Made by a program: the position numbers and the translations under genes
Shown: positions 1-9,364 of the stretch, in pieces
Layout: each line of letters starts with the position of its first letter
Numbering within the stretch: the first letter of the stretch is position 1
NCBI GenBank assembly: GCA_027483705.1
Contig: JAIXTY010000045.1
Coordinates: 1-43,502 of the forward strand
Direction: 5' to 3'
From: Rubrivivax sp.
GTDB taxonomy: Bacteria; Pseudomonadota; Gammaproteobacteria; Burkholderiales; Burkholderiaceae_C
Length of the DNA stretch: 43,502 nucleotides
The notes under the pieces: generated by a model
Told to the model about the DNA's origin: nothing
Seen by the model: only the letters and a program-made list of their open reading frames with translations
Database searches by the model: none

Positions 1-2346
1 CTGCAGCCACAGCGTGCCGCCGGCCCAGATGTCCATGCGCCCATCGCCGTCGAAGTCGGCCACGGCCAGGGAGCCCGTGCTGCTGCCCACGGCGTAGCGC
101 CGGTCGTAGTACATCTCGGGTGCCGCCAGGCTGCCGTCCGGCTGCTGCAGGTGCAGGGCCAAGTTCCCGGCCCTCCCGGCGACGATGTCGAGGCGGCCAT
201 CGCCGTCGATGTCCGCCACCTCCGGCCAGATGCCATCGGCTCTGATGACGGTGGCGGGCGCGAACACCCCCAGGGCCGTCTGGCGGATCACCTGGAGCGA
301 GGCCCCGATGCCGGGTGCGTTGGTCGTCACCACGAGATCGGGCAGGCCGTTCCTGTCCAGGTCCACGACGCGCAGGAAGTAGGGGGTCCGGTCGAGCCGA
401 CCCGCATACGGCACCAGCTGGCGACGACCGAAGCTGCCATCCGGGCTCTGGTACTGGACGAGCAGATGGGCTGAGCCGCCGTCGACGGTATGCACGATGA
501 TGTCGTCGAGGCCGTCGCCATCGATGTCGCCCGTGGCGGAGAAGTCGCCACCGTAGGTCGTGCCCATCGGTCGCGGTGTGTCGAACACGCCCGGGGCGGT
601 CTGGCGCATCACCTCCGGCCGGGAGTTGTACAAGCCCGTCACGTCCCGTCGGCCACCGGCCGAACGCAGGGACTCGATCTTGATGAAGTTGAGTGCGTCG
701 TAGAGCGCCCGTCGCTCGTAGCCGCCCGCCGCGAGGCGGCGCCACCACTCCCGGCCGGAGAAAGGCAGCACGTCGAGAAGGCCGTCGCCGTCGAGATCGA
801 ACAGCTCGAAACTGTCCGTGAAGCAGGCTCTGGTCGTATCGATGCGCAGGCTGTCGAAGCCACCGCCGGGGCGTTGGCGGAACAGCAGGAACTCCATCTC
901 GAGCGCGGAAGGAATCTGACGCAGCACCACCGCGTCGGTGCGGCCGTCGGCATCTATGTCTCCGGCCTCGATGTGCAGGCTGCCCAGCTGATCGGTCGGT
1001 GAACTGGTCGCCAGGAAGCGGCCGGTTTCGGTGTCGAAGCTGACCTCCGTCTGGGCGCCGAGGTTGCGGGCCAGGTCGTAGGCGTAGAAGCTGACGACGT
1101 ATCGCGCGGCGCGGCGCAGCGGCTCGTCAGGGACGAAGCGCCAGCTCCGGCCCGCGCCGCTGACGGTGCCCGGCAAGACCCGGCCACTCTCGGACAGCTG
1201 CAGGCTCACCGAGGCCGCGGGCTCATCGAGCACGATGTCGACGACGCTGCCGATCGAGACACCGCGGGCACCGGCCGCCGGCGACATCGACTGCACGGTG
1301 GGGCCCCGCGTGTCGATCGTCGCGCTCCAGCTGCGCCCTTCGACCACCGGATTGCCCAGCCGGTCCGTGAGGCCCGGTTCGAGCGTGATGCGGTAGGTGT
1401 CGGGGGGCAGGGGGAGGTCCAGCTCGAAGGTCAGGCGCTGCGGGCCTTGCCACGAGACCCGGCCCGGGCGCGCGACGCCGTCGGAGCCAACGACGCTGAC
1501 CAGCGGATCCACGCCAACCGTGTCCATGGGCTCGCTGAAGTCGACGAAGACGATCGGCGAGCCGGTGATCCGGTCGGGCTCGGGACCGAACAGCCGGATG
1601 GTCGGCGCCACGGTGTCGGTACGGCGTGAGCCTGTCTGGTAGCCCGTCAGCTCCACGCGGTTCAGCGTCAGGAGGCCCTGCGTGCTGACGCTCAGCACGC
1701 GGCCGAGGTCGGCCACGTACCAGTCGTCGGTGAACACGGTCCCGGACGCCTCGCGGCCCGTGGCAGCCAGGCGGGCGGTCTGGCGGTCTTCGGTGCGCAC
1801 GCGCAGGGCGCGCTCGAACCGCCCGGCCGCCACCTCGATGGGCTCGTAGCCGATGACGGTGGTCACCGCGCGCATCGACACCTGATCGGGGAGACCATCG
1901 CGGTCCACGTCCAGCAGGCCGTCGACGACCCTCTCGTAGGCCAGCCAGCTGTCCCCGGTGCGCACCGGCAGGCGCAGCAGCGTGAAGTCGCCGATGGCGC
2001 GTTGCGTCGCGTCGGTGCTGCGCGAGCCCAGGAACTCGACGGCCGACGCCGTGACGCGGTAGCTCTGGCGGGCCACGCTGTCGGGCGCGATGCCAACCAG
2101 CCGCCAGGCACCGGCACCGGCCGCGGCGTCGGGGCCTTCCACGCGCACGAGCCGCCCGTCGGAATTGAGCCAGCGCAGGCCGGTCGCGAAGGGCAGGTAG
2201 TTGGCGGTGTCGGGTGGCCCCAGCGGCACGGTCGGCGGCGGAGCGTCGCCTCCTCCGCCACCACCCCCGCAGGCCGCGAGCAGCAGGGCCAGGGCCAGCG
2301 TCGCCAGGCGACGGTGCAGCAGATTTGGTGAGGCGACGTGGTGCAT
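1..2346 (-). CDS. VCBS/FG-GAP repeat secreted lipoprotein (C-terminus cut by window edge)
   Basis: An ATG at 2346 opens a reading frame that runs without a stop to base 1, so 782 codons are visible and the C-terminus is missing. The N-terminus is a lipoprotein signal: basic start, hydrophobic stretch, then LLLAAC with the lipidated cysteine at residue 26, followed by a Gly run and a Pro-rich linker. Around residues 230-380 there are two Ig-like segments of the bacterial Big_5 type (APTIRLFGPEPD..., ARGVSIGSVVDIVLDEP...). From about residue 460 on come at least six calcium-loop repeats of the D-x-D-G-D-G-x-x-D form (near 462, 520, 608, 665, 717, 768), which is the VCBS/FG-GAP beta-propeller signature. 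The family is generally surface-exposed and adhesive or binding; no catalytic domain is visible. It is transcribed away from the efflux operon and may be monocistronic. Specific function unknown. Confidence 0.85.
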   Translation of the reverse strand, partial: MHHVASPNLLHRRLATLALALLLAACGGGGGGGDAPPPTVPLGPPDTANYLPFATGLRWLNSDGRLVRVEGPDAAAGAGAWRLVGIAPDSVARQSYRVTASAVEFLGSRSTDATQRAIGDFTLLRLPVRTGDSWLAYERVVDGLLDVDRDGLPDQVSMRAVTTVIGYEPIEVAAGRFERALRVRTEDRQTARLAATGREASGTVFTDDWYVADLGRVLSVSTQGLLTLNRVELTGYQTGSRRTDTVAPTIRLFGPEPDRITGSPIVFVDFSEPMDTVGVDPLVSVVGSDGVARPGRVSWQGPQRLTFELDLPLPPDTYRITLEPGLTDRLGNPVVEGRSWSATIDTRGPTVQSMSPAAGARGVSIGSVVDIVLDEPAASVSLQLSESGRVLPGTVSGAGRSWRFVPDEPLRRAARYVVSFYAYDLARNLGAQTEVSFDTETGRFLATSSPTDQLGSLHIEAGDIDADGRTDAVVLRQIPSALEMEFLLFRQRPGGGFDSLRIDTTRACFTDSFELFDLDGDGLLDVLPFSGREWWRRLAAGGYERRALYDALNFIKIESLRSAGGRRDVTGLYNSRPEVMRQTAPGVFDTPRPMGTTYGGDFSATGDIDGDGLDDIIVHTVDGGSAHLLVQYQSPDGSFGRRQLVPYAGRLDRTPYFLRVVDLDRNGLPDLVVTTNAPGIGASLQVIRQTALGVFAPATVIRADGIWPEVADIDGDGRLDIVAGRAGNLALHLQQPDGSLAAPEMYYDRRYAVGSSTGSLAVADFDGDGRMDIWAGGTLWLQ

Positions 2347-2366
2347 CCGGGTGTCGCGACAAGCCG

Positions 2367-2388
2367 GCACGGAGGCGTCACTCCGTGC
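2367..2388 (-). promoter_or_regulatory. Perfect 8-bp inverted repeat before the VCBS lipoprotein gene
   Basis: GCACGGAG and CTCCGTGC flank a 6-base loop, ending 20 bases before the ATG at 2346. It could be a leader hairpin of the lipoprotein mRNA or an operator; the sequence alone does not decide. The rest of the 2347-2568 gap shows no other clear signal. Confidence 0.4.
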
Positions 2389-2568
2389 ATCGCCCCGGCG
2401 CGGGGAATCAGGTCTGATCGATGGGCGCCATTGCACCGCCATCGACTCAGCCGGGGAAATCCGGACGCCGCAAGACCCTGCCAGACGTGGGTTCGTGGGT
2501 CGTGGCCGCGACCGACTCGCGCGCGGCCCGCGGGCGGCTGCCGAAGCCGGGCGCTGGCCAACCCGGTG

Positions 2569-3957
2569 TCAACGCCCCGGGCGGCTGTCCCAGGACACCC
2601 GCCAGAAGCCCCAGCCGCTGATGGCGGCCGCACACACGATGCCAATGGCCACCAGCGCGAACGCCGTGCCCAGCCCCACCGCGCCGTGTGCCGCCAGCAC
2701 GGTGGCCAGCACCGCAAAGGCCAGGCGCACCGTGGTGGCCGCCATCGGCCAGGCGATGCGACGTGCGCCCTGCCCCGCGAAGTACAGCTCCATCGCGATG
2801 GCCATCAGGCCGTAGGTCGGGCCGACGATGCGCAGGTACAGCGAGCCCACCTCCAGCACCTGCGGGCTGTTCGTGAACCAGCCCAGCCACAGCGTGGGCC
2901 AGAAGGCCATCAGCAGGCCCAGCGCTTCGAGCAGCGCCGCGACGAACAGCGCGTTCACCAGCGCGGCCCGCCGCGCCCGCGCCACCTGCCCGGCGCCCAG
3001 GTTGGTGGCCACCACCGTGACCGCCGCGGTGCCGAAGCCGAACAGGATGGGCACCAGCAGCGCATCCAGCCGCGACGCGATGCCGTAACCCGCCAGCGCG
3101 TCGATGCCATAGCGGCCGGCGGCGGCCGTCACGGCCGTGAGCGCCAGGTTGGTCATCGCCGCGTTCAGGCTGCTGGGCAGGCCCACGCCCAGGATCGCCC
3201 CGAAGTGCGCCCGCTGCAGCGCATGGCGCCGCAGCCGCAGCGTGCTGGCGCCGCTGCGCATGTAGGCCACCACCGCGGCAAGCCCGACCAGGTTGGTCAG
3301 CACCTGCGCCACGCCGGCACCGGCCACGCCGAGCTGCGGCAGGCCGTACCAGCCCGAGATCAGCGCCGGCGAGATCGCCAGCCCCGCCGTCACCGAGCCG
3401 GCGATGACGAGGGCCGGCACCTTGACGTTGCCGGTGCCGCGCAGCGCGGCCTGCAGCAGCGTCAGCGCCCACGACGCCATGGCGCCGCCGAACAGGATGT
3501 TGGAGTACCGCAGCGCCTGCTCCAACGCGGCGCCCTGCCCGCCCAGGAAGCGGTACAGCGCCGGCCCGCCGGCCCACAGCGCCCCCGTGAACAGCGCGCC
3601 GAAGCCCAGGCCCAGCAGCAGCGCATGCCAGGCCAGGCTCTCGGCTTCATCTTGCCGACCGGCGCCGCGCGCACGGGCGATGGCCGAGGACACCCCGCCG
3701 CCGATGCCGCCGTTGGAGACCATCGTCATCAGCAGGATCACGGGCACCACCATCGCCGCGGCGGCAATGGCCTCGGTGCCCAGCGCGCTGACGAAGTAGG
3801 TCTCGGCGACGCTGAGCACCGTGACCATGAACATCACGATCACCGTGGGCAACGCCAGCCGGGCCAGCAGCGGCAGCAGCGGCCCGCTGAGCATGGCGTC
3901 GGCCGGCGAGTCGCCCGAAGGCGGCGCCTCGCGGGCGGGGCGGGCCCCAGCGCTCAC
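2569..3957 (-). CDS. MATE family multidrug efflux transporter
   Basis: This 462-residue protein matches the usual MATE length and has about twelve hydrophobic segments, beginning with a helix around residues 30-50 (ALPTVIVMFMVTVLS). It has the typical repeated halves with Gly/Ala-rich helices and the conserved early region with TYFVSALGTEAIAA-like spacing. MATE proteins are inner-membrane antiporters that expel cationic drugs using a Na+ or H+ gradient. The frame is open further upstream, but the GTG at 3957 is the best start because it overlaps the TGA of the preceding gene (GTGA) and gives a normal N-terminus. It is the last gene of a five-gene operon with an RND tripartite pump, so two different classes of exporter appear to share one promoter and one TetR regulator. 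Substrate not predictable. Confidence 0.9.
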   Translation of the reverse strand: MSAGARPAREAPPSGDSPADAMLSGPLLPLLARLALPTVIVMFMVTVLSVAETYFVSALGTEAIAAAAMVVPVILLMTMVSNGGIGGGVSSAIARARGAGRQDEAESLAWHALLLGLGFGALFTGALWAGGPALYRFLGGQGAALEQALRYSNILFGGAMASWALTLLQAALRGTGNVKVPALVIAGSVTAGLAISPALISGWYGLPQLGVAGAGVAQVLTNLVGLAAVVAYMRSGASTLRLRRHALQRAHFGAILGVGLPSSLNAAMTNLALTAVTAAAGRYGIDALAGYGIASRLDALLVPILFGFGTAAVTVVATNLGAGQVARARRAALVNALFVAALLEALGLLMAFWPTLWLGWFTNSPQVLEVGSLYLRIVGPTYGLMAIAMELYFAGQGARRIAWPMAATTVRLAFAVLATVLAAHGAVGLGTAFALVAIGIVCAAAISGWGFWRVSWDSRPGR

Positions 3958-5090
3958 GCGCGGCCCCTGCTCAAGGCCGAGCGCCGCAGGAAGCCGATGG
4001 CGTCCTCCAGCTGGTCCAGCTCCAGCGAGCCTGCCGGGACGGCCACGCCGTGCTCGCGGCGCCATTGCTCGGAGTCGGGTGCATAGGCCGGCTCCAGCGG
4101 CTGCGGCGAGCGCATCAGCCGCTCGTAGCCCTTCAGGTCGTAGCCGCGGGCCAACGGCACGGCCATGAAGAGCGCGAACTGGCGCAGGCGCCGGGCCAGC
4201 GTCGGCTGCGCAGCCGGGGCGGCGGCGTAGCGGCGCGCGATCGACTCGAAGTCCTCTGCCGGCCGGCCGGTGACCTTGAGCACGTGGTCGGTTGGCGCAC
4301 CGAGCTCGAAGGTGCCGCGCTGGTGCTCCTCGATGTAGTCGGCATAGGGTGCCAGCTCGTCGATGCTGGCGCCGTCCAGCCGCGCCGCCTTCACGAACAT
4401 CCAGAAGGGCATCGGCATCCGGACCACGCGGTGCCCGATCGCCCGCTCGATGGCCTGCACCATCTCGGCGGCCGACAGCAGCGCCGGCCCGGTGGGGCGG
4501 TAGACCTTGCCTGCATGCAGCTCGGGCTTCATCAGCGCATGGGCCACGACACGCCCGATGTCCTCGGACGAGGGTGGCGCGTTGCTGCTGTCACCGTACA
4601 GCCACGGCAGCAGGCCCAGCTGCGCGGCGTAGGGCAGCGTGCGCAGCACGTTGTCGGCGAAGAAGCCGGGGTTGACGATGGTGTGGCCGATGCCGGGCAG
4701 GCTCGCGAGCAGCCGGTCGGCGAGCCAATGGCCGCGCGTCGTCAGCGAGGGGTGCGAGGGCGAGGCCAGCCACTGGCTCAGCGAGACCACGTGCTCGAGC
4801 CGCGCCTCGCGCGCGGCGGTGGCGAAGGCCGCCGCCGTGTGCACGAGGAAGGGCCCGAACGGCGGCAGGTAGAACGCACGCTGCACACCACGCATCGCGC
4901 GCAGCAGCGACTCCGGGTCGGCCAGGTCGCCGACGAACACCTCGGCGCCGGCATCGAGCAGCGCGACGCTGCGCTGGTCGTGGCGACGGATCAGCGCCCG
5001 CACCGGATGGCCGGCCGCGAGCAGTTCTTGCACGACGTGGCGGCCGATCTTGCCGGTGGCGCCGGTGACGAGGATGGCGGGGCGGGTCAT
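3954..5090 (-). CDS. NmrA-like NAD(P)-binding SDR-type reductase
   Basis: The 378-residue product starts with a textbook Rossmann nucleotide-binding loop, GATGKIG at residues 10-16, followed by the NmrA/atypical-SDR pattern: a basic stretch (RALIRRHDQ) that would bind the NADP phosphate, then GDLADPESL and the MRGVQRAFYLPP segment. Proteins of this group act as NADPH-dependent quinone or azo reductases, or as redox sensors that bind NAD(P) without catalysis. The C-terminal roughly 100 residues extend beyond the minimal fold. A purine-rich AAGGAAT ribosome site precedes the ATG at 5090, 24 bases after the RND pump stop, and its stop overlaps the MATE start. Position inside an efflux operon suggests it handles a reactive or quinone-like compound that the pumps export; that is inference. 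Confidence 0.85.
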   Translation of the reverse strand: MTRPAILVTGATGKIGRHVVQELLAAGHPVRALIRRHDQRSVALLDAGAEVFVGDLADPESLLRAMRGVQRAFYLPPFGPFLVHTAAAFATAAREARLEHVVSLSQWLASPSHPSLTTRGHWLADRLLASLPGIGHTIVNPGFFADNVLRTLPYAAQLGLLPWLYGDSSNAPPSSEDIGRVVAHALMKPELHAGKVYRPTGPALLSAAEMVQAIERAIGHRVVRMPMPFWMFVKAARLDGASIDELAPYADYIEEHQRGTFELGAPTDHVLKVTGRPAEDFESIARRYAAAPAAQPTLARRLRQFALFMAVPLARGYDLKGYERLMRSPQPLEPAYAPDSEQWRREHGVAVPAGSLELDQLEDAIGFLRRSALSRGRA

Positions 5091-5114
5091 GACGATTCCT
5101 TTCGTGGGCCGCGA

Positions 5115-8100
5115 TCAGGCAGCCGTGACGGGTTGGGAGGGAGCCGGACGTTCAGTGGCCGCCGCAGCGCCATCGCGCCGCACGCGGAACCAGGTGGCAT
5201 AGAGCGCCGGCACGAAGACCAGCGTGAGCGCGGTGGCCACCACCAGCCCGCCCATGATCGAAATGGCCATCGGCCCCCAGAACACGCTGCGCGTGAGCGG
5301 AACCATGGCCAGCACGGCGGCCGCGGCCGTCAGCACCACGGGGCGCGAGCGCCGCACGGTGGCCTCGACGATGGCGCTCCAGGGCGCCGCGCCGCGGGCG
5401 ATGTCCTGGTCGATCTGGTCGACCAGGATGATCGAGTTGCGCATGATCATTCCGCCCAGGGCGATCACGCCCAGCAGCGCGACGAAGCCGAAGGGCGCGT
5501 TGAACAGCAGCAGCGCGGGCACGACACCGATGAGCGCCAGCGGTGCCGTCATGAACACCATGAACAGGCGCGAGAAGCTCTGCAGCTGGATCATCAGCAG
5601 CGTCAGCATCACGGCGAACATGGCCGGGAACACCGCGAAGAGCGCCTTGTTGGCCTTGTCGCTCTCCTCGATGGCACCGCCTTCGTCGATGCGGTAGCCC
5701 GGCGGCAGGCTGTCGACGATGGGCTTGAGCAGCGGCCGGATCTGCGCGGTGGCATAGGGGCCCTGCACGCCGTCGGCGACGTCGCTGCGCACGGTCAGCG
5801 CCATGTCGCGGTTGCGCCGCCACAGCACCGGCTCCTCGAAGCCGGGCTCGATGCGCGCCACCTGCGACAGCGGCACGGTGACGCCGCTGCGCGTGAAGAG
5901 CTGCAGGTCGCCGATCTGCCCGATGGCCTTGCGCTCGTCGGGCGTGGCGCGCACGACCACGTCGACGAGTTCCTCGCCCTTGCGGATCTGCGTCACCGGC
6001 GCACCTGAGAGCGTGGCCTGCACCAGGCCCTGGATGTCGGCGGAGCTGAGGCCCAGCAGCCGCGCCTTGTCCTGGTCGACATGCACCTGCACCGAGCGCA
6101 CCTGTTCGTTCCAGTCGAGCTGCGTGTCGCGCACCAGCGGGCTGCCGCGCACCGTGTCGCGCACGCGGTAGGCGATGGCGCGCACCTGCGCCGGATCGGG
6201 CCCGACCACGCGGAACTGCACCGGAAAGCCCACCGGCGGGCCGAAGTCCATGCGCACCACGCGCGCCCGGGCGTCGGGCAGCACCTCGTCCTGCGCGAAC
6301 AGCGCGAGCAGGCGCGTGCGCACGCGCTCGCGGGCCTCGATGCTGCCGGTCTGGATGACGAACTGCGCGAAGCCCGGGTTCGGCAGCTCCGGCTGCAGCG
6401 AGAGGTAGAAGCGCGGCGTGCCGGCGCCGGTGTAGGCCGTGAAGAAGGCGATGTCCGGGTCCTTCGCGAGGCGGCTCTCCAGGCGCCTGACCTGCGCTTC
6501 GGTCGCCGCGAACGAGGCGCCCTCGCGCAGCCGCAGCTCCACCAGGAGTTCGGAGCGCGAGGCCGTCGGGAAGAACTGCTGCTGCACCGTCAGCATGCCG
6601 GCCCCGGCGATGACGAAGGCCGCCACCGTGGCCGCAAGCACCCAGCCGCGGTGCTGCACGGCGCGGTCCACCAGCGTGCGCAGGCGCCGGTACACCGGGC
6701 GGTCGTAGGGGTCGTGGTGTGCCTGGTCGTCGGACGGTCGGCCCAGCGACTTGGGCAGCAGCTTCACGCCCAGGTAGGGCGTGAACACCACCGCCACCAC
6801 CCACGAGACGATGAGCGCCAGGCCCACCACCCAGAAGATGCCCCCGGCGTACTCGCCGGCGATGGATTTCGCGAAGCCCACGGGCATGAAGCCGGCCGCC
6901 GTCACCAGCGTGCCGGTGAGCATCGGGAGGGCCGTCGAGGTGTAGGCGTAGGTGGCGGCACGCAGGCGGTCCCAGCCCTCCTCGAGCTTCACCACCATCA
7001 TCTCCACGGCGATGATGGCGTCGTCCACCAGCAGGCCCAGGGCGATGATCAGCGCACCCAGCGAGATGCGGTCGAGGTTCCAGCCGGCCAGGTACATCAC
7101 CGTGGCGACCAGCCCCAGCACCAACGGCACCGAGGCGGCCACCACGATGCCGGTGCGCCAGCCGAGGAAGAGGAAGGACACCGCCAGCACGATGGCCAGC
7201 GCCTCCAGGAACGAGCGCTCGAACTCCCAGACCGATTCCGCCACCACACGCGGCTGGTCGGCGTACTGCTCGATCTGCACGCCGGCCGGCAGGTCGGCAC
7301 GCAGCTCGGCCAGCTTCTTCTCGAGCGCCTGGCCCAGGTCCAGCACGTTGCCGTTCTTCTGCATCGTGATGCCGAGGGCCAGCACGGGCACGCCGTTGTG
7401 GCGGATGGTCAGGCTCGGCGGGTCTTCGTAGCCGGCGCGCACCGTGGCCACGTCGGCCAGGCGCAGCAGCTGGCCGCCGGCTTCCAGCGTCACGTTGCCC
7501 ACGTCGGCCGCGGTGCGCAGCGTGCCGCCCACGCGCACCTGCACGCGGTCGTGCGGCGTGTCGGCCGAGCCCGCGGGCTGCACGGCGTTCTGGCGCGCCA
7601 GTGCGTCGAACACGGCGGTGGGCGGCAGGCCCAGCGCGGCCAGCCGGCGCGTGGACACCTCGACCCACACGCGCTCGGCCTGCTGGCCCAGCACGTTGAC
7701 CTTCTCGGTGCCAGGCACGCGCTGGAACTCGCGCTTCAGGCCTTCGGTGAGCTTGAGCAGCTCGGCCATCGACAGATCGGGCGCGCTCACGGCGTACAGC
7801 ACGCTGTAGACGTCGTTGTACTCGTCGTTGTAGAACGGGCCGCGAACGCCCTCGGGGAACTCGGCGCGCGCGTCGCCGATCTTCTTGCGCACCTGGTACC
7901 AGGCGCGTTCGAGGTCGGCCTTGGAGGTGCCGCCCTTCATCCACAGCGTGACGCCGCCGTAGCCCTGGCGCGCGAAGCTGCGCACGTAATCGAAGTGCTC
8001 CAGCTCCTGCAGCTTGCGCTCCATGCGGTTGAGCACCTGGTCCTGCACCTCCTGCGCCGTGGCGCCGGGCCAGGCCACGATGGCCGTCATCGTGGGCGTG

Positions 8101-8231
8101 TTGAAAGCCGGGTCTTCCAGCCGGCCCAGCCGCAGGAACGAGAAGGTGCCGACGACCAGCGAGGCGATGATCAGGAACAGCACCATCGGCTGGTGCGTCA
8201 CCGCCCACTCGGAGAGGTTGAAGCGCTTCAT
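5115..8231 (-). CDS. RND multidrug efflux pump, inner-membrane permease
   Basis: This 1038-residue protein has the full length and order of an AcrB-type hydrophobe/amphiphile RND permease: a first membrane helix (residues about 15-35), a large periplasmic porter loop, helices 2-6, a second porter loop, and helices 8-12. The proton-relay Asp pair in helix 4 is present (GLLVDD, residues 403-404). The N-terminus MKRFNLSEWAVTHQP and the sequence LEDPAFNTPTM resemble the subgroup that pairs with short lipoprotein adaptors rather than AcrB itself. Its ATG at 8231 overlaps the adaptor's TGA by ATGA. Together with the two preceding genes it forms a complete tripartite exporter spanning both membranes. 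Substrate unknown. A 1644-codon open frame crossing this gene and the next two is a shadow produced by GC bias. Confidence 0.95.
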   Translation of the reverse strand: MKRFNLSEWAVTHQPMVLFLIIASLVVGTFSFLRLGRLEDPAFNTPTMTAIVAWPGATAQEVQDQVLNRMERKLQELEHFDYVRSFARQGYGGVTLWMKGGTSKADLERAWYQVRKKIGDARAEFPEGVRGPFYNDEYNDVYSVLYAVSAPDLSMAELLKLTEGLKREFQRVPGTEKVNVLGQQAERVWVEVSTRRLAALGLPPTAVFDALARQNAVQPAGSADTPHDRVQVRVGGTLRTAADVGNVTLEAGGQLLRLADVATVRAGYEDPPSLTIRHNGVPVLALGITMQKNGNVLDLGQALEKKLAELRADLPAGVQIEQYADQPRVVAESVWEFERSFLEALAIVLAVSFLFLGWRTGIVVAASVPLVLGLVATVMYLAGWNLDRISLGALIIALGLLVDDAIIAVEMMVVKLEEGWDRLRAATYAYTSTALPMLTGTLVTAAGFMPVGFAKSIAGEYAGGIFWVVGLALIVSWVVAVVFTPYLGVKLLPKSLGRPSDDQAHHDPYDRPVYRRLRTLVDRAVQHRGWVLAATVAAFVIAGAGMLTVQQQFFPTASRSELLVELRLREGASFAATEAQVRRLESRLAKDPDIAFFTAYTGAGTPRFYLSLQPELPNPGFAQFVIQTGSIEARERVRTRLLALFAQDEVLPDARARVVRMDFGPPVGFPVQFRVVGPDPAQVRAIAYRVRDTVRGSPLVRDTQLDWNEQVRSVQVHVDQDKARLLGLSSADIQGLVQATLSGAPVTQIRKGEELVDVVVRATPDERKAIGQIGDLQLFTRSGVTVPLSQVARIEPGFEEPVLWRRNRDMALTVRSDVADGVQGPYATAQIRPLLKPIVDSLPPGYRIDEGGAIEESDKANKALFAVFPAMFAVMLTLLMIQLQSFSRLFMVFMTAPLALIGVVPALLLFNAPFGFVALLGVIALGGMIMRNSIILVDQIDQDIARGAAPWSAIVEATVRRSRPVVLTAAAAVLAMVPLTRSVFWGPMAISIMGGLVVATALTLVFVPALYATWFRVRRDGAAAATERPAPSQPVTAA

Positions 8232-9364
8232 GAGCCGCTCCGCGCCAGCACGGGGGCCGGCTCCGCGTCGGGGCGGTCGACGGGCCGCACGGCCAGGCCC
8301 GCGTCCAGCTTCTGCGCGCCCACGCTCACCACGCGCTGGCCGGGCGCCAGGCCCGTCACGCGCAGCGTGGTCTCGTCCAGGCCCTGCACCTGCACGGGCG
8401 TGAACACGAGGCCGGTGCCGGCCTCGTTGATCACCCACACACCGGCCGGGCCGCTGCCCTTGACCAGCGCCGACACCGGCACGCGCACGCCACGCTCGCC
8501 GCCTTCGCGAGACGCGAGCATCAGCTGCGCCGTGCTGCCCAGCGGCCAGGCCGAGAGGCCGCCGCCGGCCGCCGCAAAGCGGGCGCGGAAGGTGCGCCCC
8601 TGGGCGCTGCCCAGCGGCGAGAGCTCGCGCAGGCGCAGCGGCACAGCCGACGCCTCGCTGGCCGTGCCGTTGGTGGCCGAGGCCGTGGCCTGGCGCACGC
8701 GGGCCACCCACTCCTCGGGGATGTCGGCGACGACCTCGCGCTCGCCGTCGCGCGCCAGCGCCAGCACCGGCTGGCCCTCGGCCACGACCTGGCCGAGCTC
8801 GGCGCGCAGGGCGGTCACCACGCCGTCGTACGGGGCCACCAGCGTCGTGTAGGCCTCGCGGTTGCGGGCCAGCGCCAGCTGGCGCTGCGCCTGGCCGAGG
8901 CGGGCCGCAGCGGCATCGGCGCGCGCCTTCTGCCGTTCGTGGTCGGCGCTGCCCACCGAGCCATCGGCTGCCAGGCGCCCGAAGCGCGCCTCGTCGGACG
9001 CCGACTGCTCCGCGTCGACGCGGGCCGCGCGCACCTGGTCCTCGGCGGCCTGCACGGCCAGCAGGTAGTCGGCGGGGTCGAGCTGGGCGAGCACCTGACC
9101 GGCGCGCACCGCGGTGCCCACGTCCACCAGGCGGGCCACCACCTTGCCGCCGGCGCGGAAGCCCAGCTCGGTCTCGACACGCGCGCGCACGCTGGCCGTG
9201 AAGCGGCGCAGGTCGGCGGCCTCGGCCGGCAACACGGGGCTGACGTAGACCGGGCGGGCCGCTGCCGCCGGCCTCGCAGGCTCGCTGCAACCGGCGAGGA
9301 TGACGACCGCCGCGGCCAGCGCCGTCAGGCCGATCGAGGTGACGAGGAGGGAACGGGTTCTCAC
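8228..9364 (-). CDS. RND efflux periplasmic adaptor (membrane fusion) lipoprotein
   Basis: A 378-residue membrane fusion protein. The start is GTG at 9364, overlapping the upstream TGA (GTGA); it gives an N-terminus MRTRSLL... with a lipobox ending at Cys26 (ILAGC), so the protein is anchored to the outer leaflet of the inner membrane. It has the usual order: lipoyl half-motif (GKVVARLVDVGTAVRAGQVLAQLDPADY), an alpha-helical hairpin rich in Ala/Gln/Arg (about residues 95-150), the second lipoyl half (LVAPYDGVV), then beta-barrel and membrane-proximal domains. It bridges the RND pump and the NodT channel. Longer open frames upstream in this frame are shadows of the NodT gene. Confidence 0.93.
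   Translation of the reverse strand: MRTRSLLVTSIGLTALAAAVVILAGCSEPARPAAAARPVYVSPVLPAEAADLRRFTASVRARVETELGFRAGGKVVARLVDVGTAVRAGQVLAQLDPADYLLAVQAAEDQVRAARVDAEQSASDEARFGRLAADGSVGSADHERQKARADAAAARLGQAQRQLALARNREAYTTLVAPYDGVVTALRAELGQVVAEGQPVLALARDGEREVVADIPEEWVARVRQATASATNGTASEASAVPLRLRELSPLGSAQGRTFRARFAAAGGGLSAWPLGSTAQLMLASREGGERGVRVPVSALVKGSGPAGVWVINEAGTGLVFTPVQVQGLDETTLRVTGLAPGQRVVSVGAQKLDAGLAVRPVDRPDAEPAPVLARSGS

Noticed and set aside
4050..6008. Plus-strand frame of 652 codons
   Set aside because: Antisense to the NmrA-like and RND genes, with no domain pattern and no ribosome site.
6081..8852. Plus-strand frame of 923 codons
   Set aside because: Its translation is Gln/His/Arg-rich low-complexity sequence antisense to the RND pump, the usual artefact of GC-rich coding DNA.
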